In this document: piece by piece, positions 16,152 to 24,684 of the stretch | How the letters are laid out: each line of letters begins with the position of its first letter | Numbering within the stretch: position 1 is the stretch's first letter | DNA from: Viridibacterium curvum | Lineage (GTDB): Bacteria; Pseudomonadota; Gammaproteobacteria; Burkholderiales; Rhodocyclaceae | Reading direction: 5' to 3' | Assembly: GCF_039544165.1 (NCBI RefSeq) | Contig: NZ_BAABLD010000008.1 | Location: forward strand, 620,001-684,000 | DNA: 64,000 nucleotides | The notes under the pieces: generated by a model | The model's database searches: none | Told to the model about the DNA's origin: nothing | Seen by the model: only the letters and a program-made list of their open reading frames with translations | Translations under genes and position numbers: made by a program

Positions 16152-17879
16152 ATGAACCAAATCTGGGCTCGAATGAGCCGATGGCTGGCAGCCTGTCTGC
16201 TGATCCTGTGCGCCCCCGCCGTCCTCGCAGCCGGCGCCCCCAGCTCCTGCACCATCGGCGGCTACTTCGTCATGGTGTTCGGCGGCGCCTTCCTCGACGG
16301 CCGCACCAGCGAACTGCGCGATAGCCTCGCAAATCTCGTCGGCAACACCATCGACGGTCAAAGCGTCGTCTGGAAAACCCTCGAGCGTGACGGCACCGAA
16401 CTTTACCAATCAATCAGCAACATCGCGGGCGACCTGTCGATTGAAAACCCCGATCTCAACAATCCCGAAACGCGCCTCCGTCGCCTGCTCGATGGTCGCG
16501 GCACCAGTGGCGACATTGCGCTACGCGACCTGATACTGCCCGACATCGGCGAATTCCTCGCCAAATCTTCGCTGGACGACGAAGGCGTCAGGGTCGCCGC
16601 CGACAATGCCTACCAGCAAATCGCCGCCGAGATCCAGACTGGCAAACGGGTCCTCCTAATCGCCCACTCCGACGCAACGCTCATCATGCAGGCTGTCTAC
16701 CAGAAACTCACCGGCAAGTTTGGTCAAGACAAGGTCAGTCGCTACAGCATCGCACCCATCTCGACTGCCGGCGGCAGCTACATCCTCGCCGGGAACGACC
16801 GTGTGCTCGAGGCCGTCAATCTCGAACTCGGCAACAAGATACTCAGCAACGCCACCAGCCTGACCAGCAACAAGGACGTCATGGGTCATGACCCCCTGCG
16901 CGTTTACCTCGACACCAACTCCGGCCTGCGCGACCGCATCAGGAACGACATCCTGGCAGCCATCAAGGGCGTCACGCCGACAACATCACCCAGTTCCGCC
17001 GGTCGCTTCATCGTGACGGCGCGCCCCTCCGGCAAGTTCAACACCATGCTCCACCACACCACGCCCACGGGTTCAGGAGCACTCGGCCCGTCGACAGTGG
17101 AGATCGACGCGGGTGACGGCTTCTATGGGCAATCCCAGACCGCCCCTTGCGACATGACACCCGAGCAGTCCGGCACCTACAAGTTCTCGGTCTGGTTCGG
17201 CAGCGATGCCAAACCCGGCGACAGCGCGAACATCAGCATCACCCGCCCCGGTGCAGGCACCCAGTCGCTCACCATCAAGGCGCCGACGACCAAGTACACC
17301 TACGACGACGGCACCTCGATGGAGGTCGTCAACACCGACCTCAAGGCCATCACCAGCTTCAACATCAAGATCGAGGGTGGCGAGGTCGTCGTAACGGCCG
17401 ATACGCCGACTTACGGTACTGCCGCAATCACGTCAAAACGCAATACCTGGCGTGAGTCTGAGCGACTGGTGGGCTTGGCGTTCAACAGCAATCCCAAGTT
17501 CACACCGCCTGAATACAAAGAGCAGCAACCTTACTTCGGTAAGAAGTTTGACAGCACTAGACCCAAAGGCACGACTATCCCCGACTGGGTGCAGGTCAAT
17601 GGCGCAACGGTCGATGCGATCGAAGTCAAGAACTACGATCTACGCAAAAACAAGAATGGACTCATTGCAAAGCTCACCAAGCAAGTCAACGACCGCAGGG
17701 CGGAGCTACCGCCCGGCTCCACGCAGCAGATTCGTATCGATATCAGCGGGCAGAAAGTTAACTCGACCGATTGGACGACCGTCCGCGCCGCTATTGAAAA
17801 CATCTGGCCTGCTGGCTTGACCGGAAAAGTATCAACTCTTGTCGGCCAGCCCTATTCCACGGCCCCCGAAGCGCCCTGA
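16152..17879 (+). CDS. Secreted multidomain protein with C-terminal PD-(D/E)xK nuclease-like domain (candidate toxin)
   Basis: 575 aa. Sec signal peptide (MNQIWARMSRWLAACLLILC...LAAGA). Residues ~30-270 resemble an alpha/beta-hydrolase fold: a VMVFGGAFLDG strand and VLLIAHSDATLIMQAV, with AHSDA at a nucleophile-elbow position. A beta-sandwich-like region spans ~285-400. Residues ~440-560 contain GTTIPDW...VDAIEVKNYDL, giving Asp478, Glu491 and Lys493, followed by a Lys/Gln-rich helix (KLTKQVNDRR). This is the D-xn-E-x-K arrangement of restriction-endonuclease-fold nucleases found at the ends of polymorphic toxins. Three paralogous genes follow downstream, as expected for immunity genes. The ribosome-binding site is CGGAGAA. 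Toxin function is inference. Confidence 0.7.
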   Translation: MNQIWARMSRWLAACLLILCAPAVLAAGAPSSCTIGGYFVMVFGGAFLDGRTSELRDSLANLVGNTIDGQSVVWKTLERDGTELYQSISNIAGDLSIENPDLNNPETRLRRLLDGRGTSGDIALRDLILPDIGEFLAKSSLDDEGVRVAADNAYQQIAAEIQTGKRVLLIAHSDATLIMQAVYQKLTGKFGQDKVSRYSIAPISTAGGSYILAGNDRVLEAVNLELGNKILSNATSLTSNKDVMGHDPLRVYLDTNSGLRDRIRNDILAAIKGVTPTTSPSSAGRFIVTARPSGKFNTMLHHTTPTGSGALGPSTVEIDAGDGFYGQSQTAPCDMTPEQSGTYKFSVWFGSDAKPGDSANISITRPGAGTQSLTIKAPTTKYTYDDGTSMEVVNTDLKAITSFNIKIEGGEVVVTADTPTYGTAAITSKRNTWRESERLVGLAFNSNPKFTPPEYKEQQPYFGKKFDSTRPKGTTIPDWVQVNGATVDAIEVKNYDLRKNKNGLIAKLTKQVNDRRAELPPGSTQQIRIDISGQKVNSTDWTTVRAAIENIWPAGLTGKVSTLVGQPYSTAPEAP

Positions 17880-18105
17880 TTCTTAGCTGCTTGCGGCGGC
17901 ACATGGCAGAAGTTCATTCCAGATGCCGTCGCTCAGGCGCCAATTCGATCAGACTGCACCAACTCTCGAGTAAGGCGATACATTCACGCCAGTTTCCCCG
18001 GCCTAGGCTGGCCGCGCCAAATCGGGGCAATTAGATTGAACCTCCAGCCGCGTCGTTTTTACGCCTGGCGCAAAGCGTTTCTCCATCGTTCACCTATCTT
18101 CTTTC

Positions 18106-19188
18106 ATGTCTCAAGACCTCAGTCTTTACCTACCCAAAGATCGGTTACCTAGTACGCGCACCTGGAACCGCCTGCTTCGCGAGGCTGGCTTCAAACTGAA
18201 GCTTCCCGCCGACCTGGAGCCCGGCGAAGACCAGGGCTGGGTGCCTTGCAACGACGACATCGGCTTTGATTTCAGCAGTGGGCCGCTCGACGAAGTCATC
18301 ACTGACGGGCCGAACGGTACCCCTGTCGACTGGAGCATCACTCTTGGTTGCCAGAGCGATGCCGCCTTAGCCGCCGCCTACGCCGCTCTTGCCTGTCTGG
18401 CCGGGCATGCCGGCGGGTATGTGCTGGACACATACACTGGCGAATCGCTGACATCCGACCAGGCACTGGCTCGCGCGATTACCCTGCAACAAGCCCTGAC
18501 GCCCAAAACACGGAAGGTCAATCCATTCAGCAACGCATTGCGGACCATCCTCAAGCCTGAGCTTGAAAAGCAGGGATTCAAGAAGCTGTCTGCCACCTGC
18601 TACTACCGCATTCGTCACCTGACTTGCCAGTACCTGAACTTCGAAAAGTACCGCCACGACCCCGCGCATTACAGAGCCAGCTGCTTCATTGTGCAGCTGG
18701 CCCCAAAGAAGACCTCGACACCCGCTTGGAAGCTTTTTCCTCTTGGCTCGGAGTTCATGGCATACGGCACACCCGCAGAAGTAACTGCTTCGATGCAACG
18801 TGTACTGGGTGACTTTAAGCATGTTGCCCTGCCTGGCTTCGCACAGTTTGACACTCTGGAAAAGCTGGTCGCGCAGTTCGATTCACTCTATGCCGATGCA
18901 GAGTACTCAAGCCAATGGGCCCACGATTACGCAGATTTTGCCTGCATCCTGGCCTACGCAGGACGTCTGAATGCGAGTCGGCGGTTCGCAGAGTTTGCGA
19001 AGCGCGGCTATCAAGAATGGGCCGAGGAAATTCGCACCCTAAAGCCGAGCGCCGTCTGGCCTGACGCGTCTGTGGCATTGATGAACGAACTGCTGACCGC
19101 GTTGGATGAAGGGCGGCACATGACGCTGGTCACCGAGTGGCGAAGGGAGTCGCTGAAGGCTGCGAAGGTGCCATACGAAGAGGTCTGA
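18106..19188 (+). CDS. Tandem paralogue 1: two-domain putative immunity-type protein
   Basis: 360-aa soluble protein without signal peptide. Residues ~1-130 form a domain shared by the three tandem genes (starts MSQDLSLYLPKDRLPSTRTW; conserved LREAGFKLKLPADLEP, ALACLAGHAGGYVLD). Residues ~150-350 form a second domain (KPELEKQGFKKLSATCYYRI...) that resembles the DUF4304 pattern of an 'LkplGFkk...fyr' start. It lies 226 bp after the nuclease-domain gene. No Shine-Dalgarno sequence precedes the ATG. The family is not recognised with certainty. An immunity role is inferred only from position and tandem duplication. Confidence 0.75.
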   Translation: MSQDLSLYLPKDRLPSTRTWNRLLREAGFKLKLPADLEPGEDQGWVPCNDDIGFDFSSGPLDEVITDGPNGTPVDWSITLGCQSDAALAAAYAALACLAGHAGGYVLDTYTGESLTSDQALARAITLQQALTPKTRKVNPFSNALRTILKPELEKQGFKKLSATCYYRIRHLTCQYLNFEKYRHDPAHYRASCFIVQLAPKKTSTPAWKLFPLGSEFMAYGTPAEVTASMQRVLGDFKHVALPGFAQFDTLEKLVAQFDSLYADAEYSSQWAHDYADFACILAYAGRLNASRRFAEFAKRGYQEWAEEIRTLKPSAVWPDASVALMNELLTALDEGRHMTLVTEWRRESLKAAKVPYEEV

Positions 19189-19233
19189 GCACACGAGTCT
19201 GTCCACAATCCCGCGTCTATTCCTGGCCTCCGC

Positions 19234-20349
19234 ATGTCTCAAGACCTTAGCCTCCACTTACCCAAAGATCGGTTACCTAGCACGCGCACCTGGAACCGCC
19301 TGCTCCGCGAGGCAGGCTTCAAGTTCAAGCTTCCCGCCGACTTGGAACCCGCTGAAGACCAAGGCTGGTTGCCTTGTGACAGTGACATCGGCTTCGATTA
19401 CGCCAGCGGGCCGCTGGATGAAGTCATGACCGGCGGGCCAAACGGTACCCCCGTTGACTGGGGCATCACGCTGGAGTGCCAGAGTGATGCCTCTTGGGCT
19501 GCCGCTCACGCTACGCTCGCATGTCTGGCCGGGTATGCCGGCGGGTATGTGCTGGATATGCAAACTGGGGAAGAGCTGACCGCTGCTGACGCATTGGCAC
19601 GCGCCATGACCCTACAACAGGCTTTGTCAGCCAAGACACGGCAACCTAATCCCTTCAGCACATCGCTGCGAACCATCCTCAAGCCAGAGCTCGAACAACT
19701 GGGATTCAAGAAGCTGTCTTCCATGTGGTTTTACCGAGTTAAGCATCTGACTTGTCAGTATGTGTACTTTGAGAAAGACCGACACGATCCGATGCACTAT
19801 CGCGCTTCTTGCTTCATTCAGCAGTTGCTTCCTCGAAAGGCCTTTGTAGGTGGGTGGAAGGCTTTCCCGGTGGGATTACAGTTCATGCCGTACGGCACAC
19901 CCAAAGAGGCAACGACATCCATGCAGATAGTGCTGGACGACATCCAGCATGTTGCGCTGCCTGATCTTGCACAGTTCGACACTCTGGAACAGCTGGCAGG
20001 GCACTTCTTGTCGGCCTACGCGGAAGCGGAGTATTTGTTCCCGTTGTCACATGAGTACGCTAGCAGCGCTTGCGTCTTGGCATTCAGTGGGAATCTGGGC
20101 CAAGGACGACGGCTCGCGGAGTTTGCCAGGCGCGCGTATCTGGACACTGCGGATGACATCTGGCAGGGCTTGAACGAAATGGCGAAGAAGCCTGATCCAG
20201 CAACCAAAAAGGACCTCTGGCCCTACGCCTACGCGGCCATGATGGATGAACTACTGGCTGCAATCGATGAAGGGCGGCACATGGCGCTGCTCACCGAGTG
20301 GCGACGGGAGTCCCTGAAGGCGGCGAAGGTGGCATACGAAGAGGTCTGA
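19234..20349 (+). CDS. Tandem paralogue 2: two-domain putative immunity-type protein
   Basis: 371-aa close paralogue of the preceding gene, separated by exactly 45 bp. It has the same start (MSQDLSLHLPKDRLPSTRTW), the same domain boundary (QALSAKTRQPNPFSTSLRTI) and the same ending (EWRRESLKAAKVAYEEV). Divergence is concentrated in the second domain (e.g. MWFYRVKHLTCQYVYFEKD), with an 11-residue insertion near the C-terminus (LNEMAKKPDPA). Faster divergence in one domain would fit changing specificity. No ribosome-binding site is seen. Confidence 0.75.
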   Translation: MSQDLSLHLPKDRLPSTRTWNRLLREAGFKFKLPADLEPAEDQGWLPCDSDIGFDYASGPLDEVMTGGPNGTPVDWGITLECQSDASWAAAHATLACLAGYAGGYVLDMQTGEELTAADALARAMTLQQALSAKTRQPNPFSTSLRTILKPELEQLGFKKLSSMWFYRVKHLTCQYVYFEKDRHDPMHYRASCFIQQLLPRKAFVGGWKAFPVGLQFMPYGTPKEATTSMQIVLDDIQHVALPDLAQFDTLEQLAGHFLSAYAEAEYLFPLSHEYASSACVLAFSGNLGQGRRLAEFARRAYLDTADDIWQGLNEMAKKPDPATKKDLWPYAYAAMMDELLAAIDEGRHMALLTEWRRESLKAAKVAYEEV

Positions 20350-20395
20350 GCATTCGACCTGATCACTCCAGTAATTTGCGTTTCATCACATCTGC

Positions 20396-23300
20396 ATGTC
20401 CCAAGACCTCAGCCTCTACCTGCAACAAGACCGCTTGCCCAGCGTACGCACCTGGAATCGCCTGCTACGCGAGGCAGGCTTCAAGCTGAAACTTCCCGCT
20501 GACCTGGAGCCCGCCGAAGATCAAGGCTGGGTACCGTGCGGCGATGAGATCGGCTTCGAGTACTTAAGCGGGCCACTCGACGAGACTGTCGTCGACGGAC
20601 CGAACGGATCCCCGGCCGACTGGGACATCACGCTCTGCTGCCAAAGCGATGAATCCTGGGCTGCGGCCTACGCTGTGCTGGCTTGCCTGGCCTCACATAC
20701 CGGTGGCTATGTTTCGGACATGCAAACCGGGGAAGAGCTGGTGGCCGAAGAAGCGCTGGCCCGTGCAAATGCCTTGCAGCAGGCTTTGCCCAGAAAAACC
20801 CGCAAGGCTAATCCACTTTTTGGCGCCATCAACTCAATTCTGAGGCCTGAACTCGAGAGGCTTGGATTCAAAAAGCTATCGGCTACGCGTTACTACCGCA
20901 TTCGTCATCTGACCTGTCAGTACGTGTGCTTCACAAAGTATCTCCGTGACCCCACGCGCTACAGTGCAACGTGCTTCATTCAACTACTTTTACCGGCAGA
21001 AAAATACAGCACGCCGTGGCAAAGCTTTGGCCTTGGACGCGCGGGGCCTTCACCAGCTTCAAATTTCATGAACTACGGAAGTACTTCTGAAGCTGAAGAG
21101 TCAGTAAAGATCGTGCTTGATGAGTTCCGTGACGTTGCGCTTCCAGGTCTGGCGAAGTTCGATCGGCTGGAGCAATTGATCGATTATCTCGATGCCGTAC
21201 ATACCAATTCAGAGTATTCGAGTCGACATGCACACGGGTATGCGAAATACTCCAGCGTCCTGGCCTACGTTGGACGCCTAGACGAAAGTCGACGAATCGC
21301 GGAGTTTGCCAGGCTTGGCTATCAAGAATGGGCAGCTGAAGTTCGTGCCCTAACACCGAACGACGTCTGGCCTGATGCGTTTGTGGCATTGATGGACGAG
21401 TTTCTGACTGCGATGGATGATGGGCGACATATGGCGCTGCTCACCACGTGGCGACGGGAATCACTGAAGGCCGCGAAGGTGCCAGACGAGGAGATTCGGG
21501 CACACGACTCGGTCCATTTTTCCGTATCTATCTGTCACATCCGCAGTTCCCAAGATATCGGTCTCTATTTCAACCGGCGCCAAATGACGTTTGCAAGTCG
21601 TTGGAATCGCGAGATAACTGATCATGGCTTCGAGCTGCAGTTCCCCAGTCGACTTGATCTGGCTCAGGACGCAGGAGTTATTGCTTGCTTTGACGGCCCT
21701 GCGTTCGTGTTTTTCAGCAGGCCGTTAGCTGCACCTGTCACCAACTCCCCAAGTGGGGACTTGCTTGACTGGGAAATCACGCTCCGCTGCAAAAGCGACG
21801 CATCTTGGTCTGCGGCGCATGTTGTGTTGGCGTGCCTCGCATCGCGTACCGGTGGCTACTTGCTCGACATGCAAACCGGTCAGCAACTTACCCCTGATGC
21901 CGCGCTTGCCAAAGCGGCAACCCTGCCGCAAACACCGAAACGTACGATCAGGTTTGATCCGCGCTCAGCCGCCGTCAAGCTCATCCGTAATGCGTCTGTT
22001 GCGGAAATGACCAGTGAAGAAGCCGCAGCCCAAGCCAGCCTGCTGCGCGCGCTGGCCGTGCCCTATGCCAAAACAGGCGCCGGGGCTGACGCCTGTACGC
22101 TGGTCGGACCGCAATCGCGCCAATATAGGATCGGCAGGGCAGAGCGGGTGCAGGCGTTCTTCCGGTTCTTCCGCGATCAGGCGGAGGCAAGGCAACGTCC
22201 GTTATCTTTGCTGCTCGACAAGCTGTATCGCCGCTTCATCGTGCCGGCCGAGGCGATGGCGCTGCGGCGGGAGCTGGGTTTCGTGCACCTGTGGTGGGAG
22301 TCGATGAGCGAGGCCGACATCGATTGGGAAGCTTATGGCGTGCCGGCTGACGAGCGCATTCGCTTTGAGTCGGATGCCTCGCTGTGGCAGGACTTCAGCC
22401 AGGTGATCATGGTCTTGCTCAAAGGGTGTGACGAGCTGGACGATCTGGAAGCCTCGCTGGCGGGTTGGCCTCGCAACTACATCCACCTGAGCGGCCGGCC
22501 CAGCAAGTTCCTGGACTGGCACATTCTCGGCGGGCATACGGGGCAGCTGCCGCGCAGCGTACTGCTGGCCATCAGGCCTGAAACGCCACCGCTGTGGTGG
22601 CAGCACGGCTTGCAATGGCGGGCGCAGCGCGATGCCGCCAAACGGGCGCGGGAGACGGGCGTTGCGCCGAAGCTGCCGCCGTTCGCGTTGCCGTCGCGAT
22701 TCCAGATCGCCCTGATGTTCGGGCCGGATCGTCCTCGCCCGGACCTTGTGGCCTGGCAGCGCGCACTGGACAGGGAGGCGGAAAAATCTGGCGTGCATCT
22801 GACGCTGGACGCGAGCCCCGACCCGACACAGACGCCAGAGAACCTGCGCCACGGCACGCTCAATGGCCATCGCGTCAGCTTCCTGGAGCACGAGCTGGCG
22901 ATCAGCGAGGTGCACAACCTGGACAAGTGGCTACAGACGCTTTCAGGCTACGACAATCTGCAAACCGCCGTGTGCTTTGCAGGCAGTGGCGCACGCAACG
23001 CAGCAGCTGCGTTGTGGGCGATGGCCGTGCTGTACGTGCACTCGCGCGCAGCGATGGCTCCCCTCAACGACGTGACGGTTCCTTGCTTGCTCAGGATGGG
23101 CGACGAGAACGGCCAGAACGTCGAGACCCGCTGTGTGGACGACGTGCTGGCCGAGATCCGCAGTCATATCGATATCGACAATGACACGTGGCACGTGCCA
23201 CAGCGTGCGCTGGAGGATTACAACGGCCAGCTGCTGGAACCGACCGACTCGGCGGCCGCAGCGCCTGCAACCAGCGGTTCCGACGCCAAGCTGCGCTTGC

Positions 23301-23824
23301 ATGCCCTGCGTGCTCTGCCCGAGGACGGCAAGCTCGAACTGGACGTCTATCTGCTGCATGGCCCGTTTGACGCTGAAAGGCCGGTCTATTCCGGTGCGCC
23401 ATTACCGGCGATCGAGGCCCTCAACGAAAAGAGCAGTGACTGGGACGATATTCCGGCAACGGAGTTTTCCGGCGATTTCGCGCTGGGGCACGCTGCGCGG
23501 ATCAGTTGCCGCGTGGCCGGAAAGGCCGCTGGGTTCGATGTCGCCGCATCCGTGCTCACCGAGACCGATCTTCAGGCCATGCCGACTTTCGGCAATCCGT
23601 TGCTGGAGGAGCATCGCGAAAGAATGACCGGCCTGTTGTTGCGGATCTCTGGCACGCGCAATGACTTCGACTGTGTGGCGGCTATCTGGTTTGTGCGTGC
23701 GGTCGACGTCTTGCATCGTTGCAGCATCAGCGTGAAGCATGACCGAAACGCCAGGTTTGAGGACCAGGACCGGTTTATGTATTTGAGTAGTAGCTACGTG
23801 AAGGCTTTCGGCTGGGCAAAATGA
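20396..23824 (+). CDS. Tandem paralogue 3 fused to a fourth unit: 1142-aa composite protein
   Basis: Residues 1-367 are a full paralogue of the two preceding proteins, ending WRRESLKAAKVPDEE. The TGA found there in the sister genes is CGG here (Arg368, 21497-21499). Translation continues through a 45-base stretch colinear with the sister spacer. It then enters another N-terminal domain whose ATG has become AGT (Ser384, 21545-21547; SSQDIGLYFNRRQMTF). A second copy of the shared domain spans ~384-505. The rest (~505-1142) is unrelated to the sisters. One stretch at ~769-905 (WQRALDREAEKSGVHLTLDA, then FAGSGARNAAAALWAMAVLY) may be a third, divergent copy. No membrane segment or known catalytic motif is seen. 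Confidence 0.8.
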   Translation: MSQDLSLYLQQDRLPSVRTWNRLLREAGFKLKLPADLEPAEDQGWVPCGDEIGFEYLSGPLDETVVDGPNGSPADWDITLCCQSDESWAAAYAVLACLASHTGGYVSDMQTGEELVAEEALARANALQQALPRKTRKANPLFGAINSILRPELERLGFKKLSATRYYRIRHLTCQYVCFTKYLRDPTRYSATCFIQLLLPAEKYSTPWQSFGLGRAGPSPASNFMNYGSTSEAEESVKIVLDEFRDVALPGLAKFDRLEQLIDYLDAVHTNSEYSSRHAHGYAKYSSVLAYVGRLDESRRIAEFARLGYQEWAAEVRALTPNDVWPDAFVALMDEFLTAMDDGRHMALLTTWRRESLKAAKVPDEEIRAHDSVHFSVSICHIRSSQDIGLYFNRRQMTFASRWNREITDHGFELQFPSRLDLAQDAGVIACFDGPAFVFFSRPLAAPVTNSPSGDLLDWEITLRCKSDASWSAAHVVLACLASRTGGYLLDMQTGQQLTPDAALAKAATLPQTPKRTIRFDPRSAAVKLIRNASVAEMTSEEAAAQASLLRALAVPYAKTGAGADACTLVGPQSRQYRIGRAERVQAFFRFFRDQAEARQRPLSLLLDKLYRRFIVPAEAMALRRELGFVHLWWESMSEADIDWEAYGVPADERIRFESDASLWQDFSQVIMVLLKGCDELDDLEASLAGWPRNYIHLSGRPSKFLDWHILGGHTGQLPRSVLLAIRPETPPLWWQHGLQWRAQRDAAKRARETGVAPKLPPFALPSRFQIALMFGPDRPRPDLVAWQRALDREAEKSGVHLTLDASPDPTQTPENLRHGTLNGHRVSFLEHELAISEVHNLDKWLQTLSGYDNLQTAVCFAGSGARNAAAALWAMAVLYVHSRAAMAPLNDVTVPCLLRMGDENGQNVETRCVDDVLAEIRSHIDIDNDTWHVPQRALEDYNGQLLEPTDSAAAAPATSGSDAKLRLHALRALPEDGKLELDVYLLHGPFDAERPVYSGAPLPAIEALNEKSSDWDDIPATEFSGDFALGHAARISCRVAGKAAGFDVAASVLTETDLQAMPTFGNPLLEEHRERMTGLLLRISGTRNDFDCVAAIWFVRAVDVLHRCSISVKHDRNARFEDQDRFMYLSSSYVKAFGWAK

Positions 23825-23846
23825 GCGGGCGCTGAGGGCTATGCCG

Positions 23847-23880
23847 ACGCAGAAGGGCCACGCGAGCGGCCCTTCTGCGT
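23847..23880. terminator. Perfect 13-bp hairpin after the tandem paralogue array
   Basis: ACGCAGAAGGGCC (23847-23859) pairs with GGCCCTTCTGCGT (23868-23880) around an 8-nt loop. No T-run follows on either strand. It has the same position relative to the cupin fossil as the terminator at 29635-29670 has to the intact cupin gene. It was probably that lost gene's terminator and may now end the upstream array. Confidence 0.55.
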
Positions 23881-23902
23881 TGAAGTGCCTGAGTCGGGTG
23901 CC

Positions 23903-23940
23903 TCAGGACTTGACGAACACCGTGACCAGCGGCTCGCCGG
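23903..23940 (-). pseudogene. 3'-end fossil of a cupin gene
   Basis: On the minus strand this reads GEPLVTVFVKS followed by TGA. It differs by only three bases over about 37 nt from the 3' end of the intact cupin gene (29688 onward, GEPLVTLFVKS). The rest of the gene is missing; the next bases belong to a yegD-like fossil on the other strand. Confidence 0.65.
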
Positions 23941-24062
23941 ATGCTCTCGCCCTGCGCAATGCCCTTGCCCAGCACCTTGCGCTGGCGTGCTGCGTCGAGG
24001 CTGACCTTCAGTGCGGCGTCTGCTGTGGCCTTGCAGTGGTGGCGCAGCAACGCTACGGCGGA
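23941..24062 (+). pseudogene. 3'-end fossil of a yegD-like gene
   Basis: The plus strand encodes ALALRNALAQHL, then VEADLQCGVCCGLAVVAQQRYG. This aligns residue for residue with the C-terminus of the intact YegD-like protein (PALRQALAQRF, VEGDLYGSVGCGLAVVAQQRYG). The TGA stop is GGA here, and the frame runs on into the neighbouring gene region. Only about 40 codons remain. Confidence 0.7.
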
Positions 24063-24066
24063 GTAT

Positions 24067-24684
24067 TTACTGCGGCAGGTAGTTGACCGGGCGGAACTTC
24101 TGCTTGAGGTACTCGCCCTGGGCGACAAGTTTGTCGGCATCCTTGCCATAAACACCCGCCACCAGTTCGCCCAGTTCTTCGTGCAACAGGGTGAGCTGCT
24201 CCAGCAAGATGGTGTGGCTGGTCTTGCCATCGCGCACTGCGTGCAAACGCGCAAAGCCGGGCGGCAAGCTCAGGTAGCTTTGCAGGGAGAAGGGCAGGTC
24301 GCGTGTCACGGCGTTGCTGATCTCGATGCGCGCATCCATCGGGAAGCCTGACTCGGCCAAACGGGGTGTGAGCTCATGCACCATGGCCTGGATCTGTTGC
24401 AGCTTGGCTTTGGCTTCACTGGTCAGACGCGGTGCAAGCTCACGCACGATGACGTCCATTGCGTCGGCCAGGGCCAGTTTTGGCAGCTCGTCGAGCGAGC
24501 GGGCGCTACGTCCCGGCACGATCAGCCAGCCAAACAGCCAGGCGCCGGCCGTCAACCACATCCAGCCACTGCGGATGATGCCCGTGAAGTACAAAGCCAG
24601 CACGAGGAGCGCGCACAAGCAACCGACGATGTTGCCCGTCCCGTAGAAGAACAGCGCAAGACGTGTGCGTAGCGGAACGCTCAC
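24067..24684 (-). CDS. XpaC-like membrane protein of the TelA operon
   Basis: 205 aa. Two N-terminal membrane helices (LALFFYGTGNIVGCLCALLV; SGWMWLTAGAWLFGWLIV) are followed by a cytosolic helical domain (YLSLPPGFARLHAVRDGK, LLEQLTLLHEELGELV). This matches the layout of XpaC-type proteins, whose genes adjoin telA-like genes in Bacillus and other bacteria. The start is GTG overlapping the preceding stop (GTGA), so it is translationally coupled to the vWA gene. The name 'chloroindolyl phosphate hydrolysis protein' is historical; biochemical function is unknown. Confidence 0.7.
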   Translation of the reverse strand: MSVPLRTRLALFFYGTGNIVGCLCALLVLALYFTGIIRSGWMWLTAGAWLFGWLIVPGRSARSLDELPKLALADAMDVIVRELAPRLTSEAKAKLQQIQAMVHELTPRLAESGFPMDARIEISNAVTRDLPFSLQSYLSLPPGFARLHAVRDGKTSHTILLEQLTLLHEELGELVAGVYGKDADKLVAQGEYLKQKFRPVNYLPQ

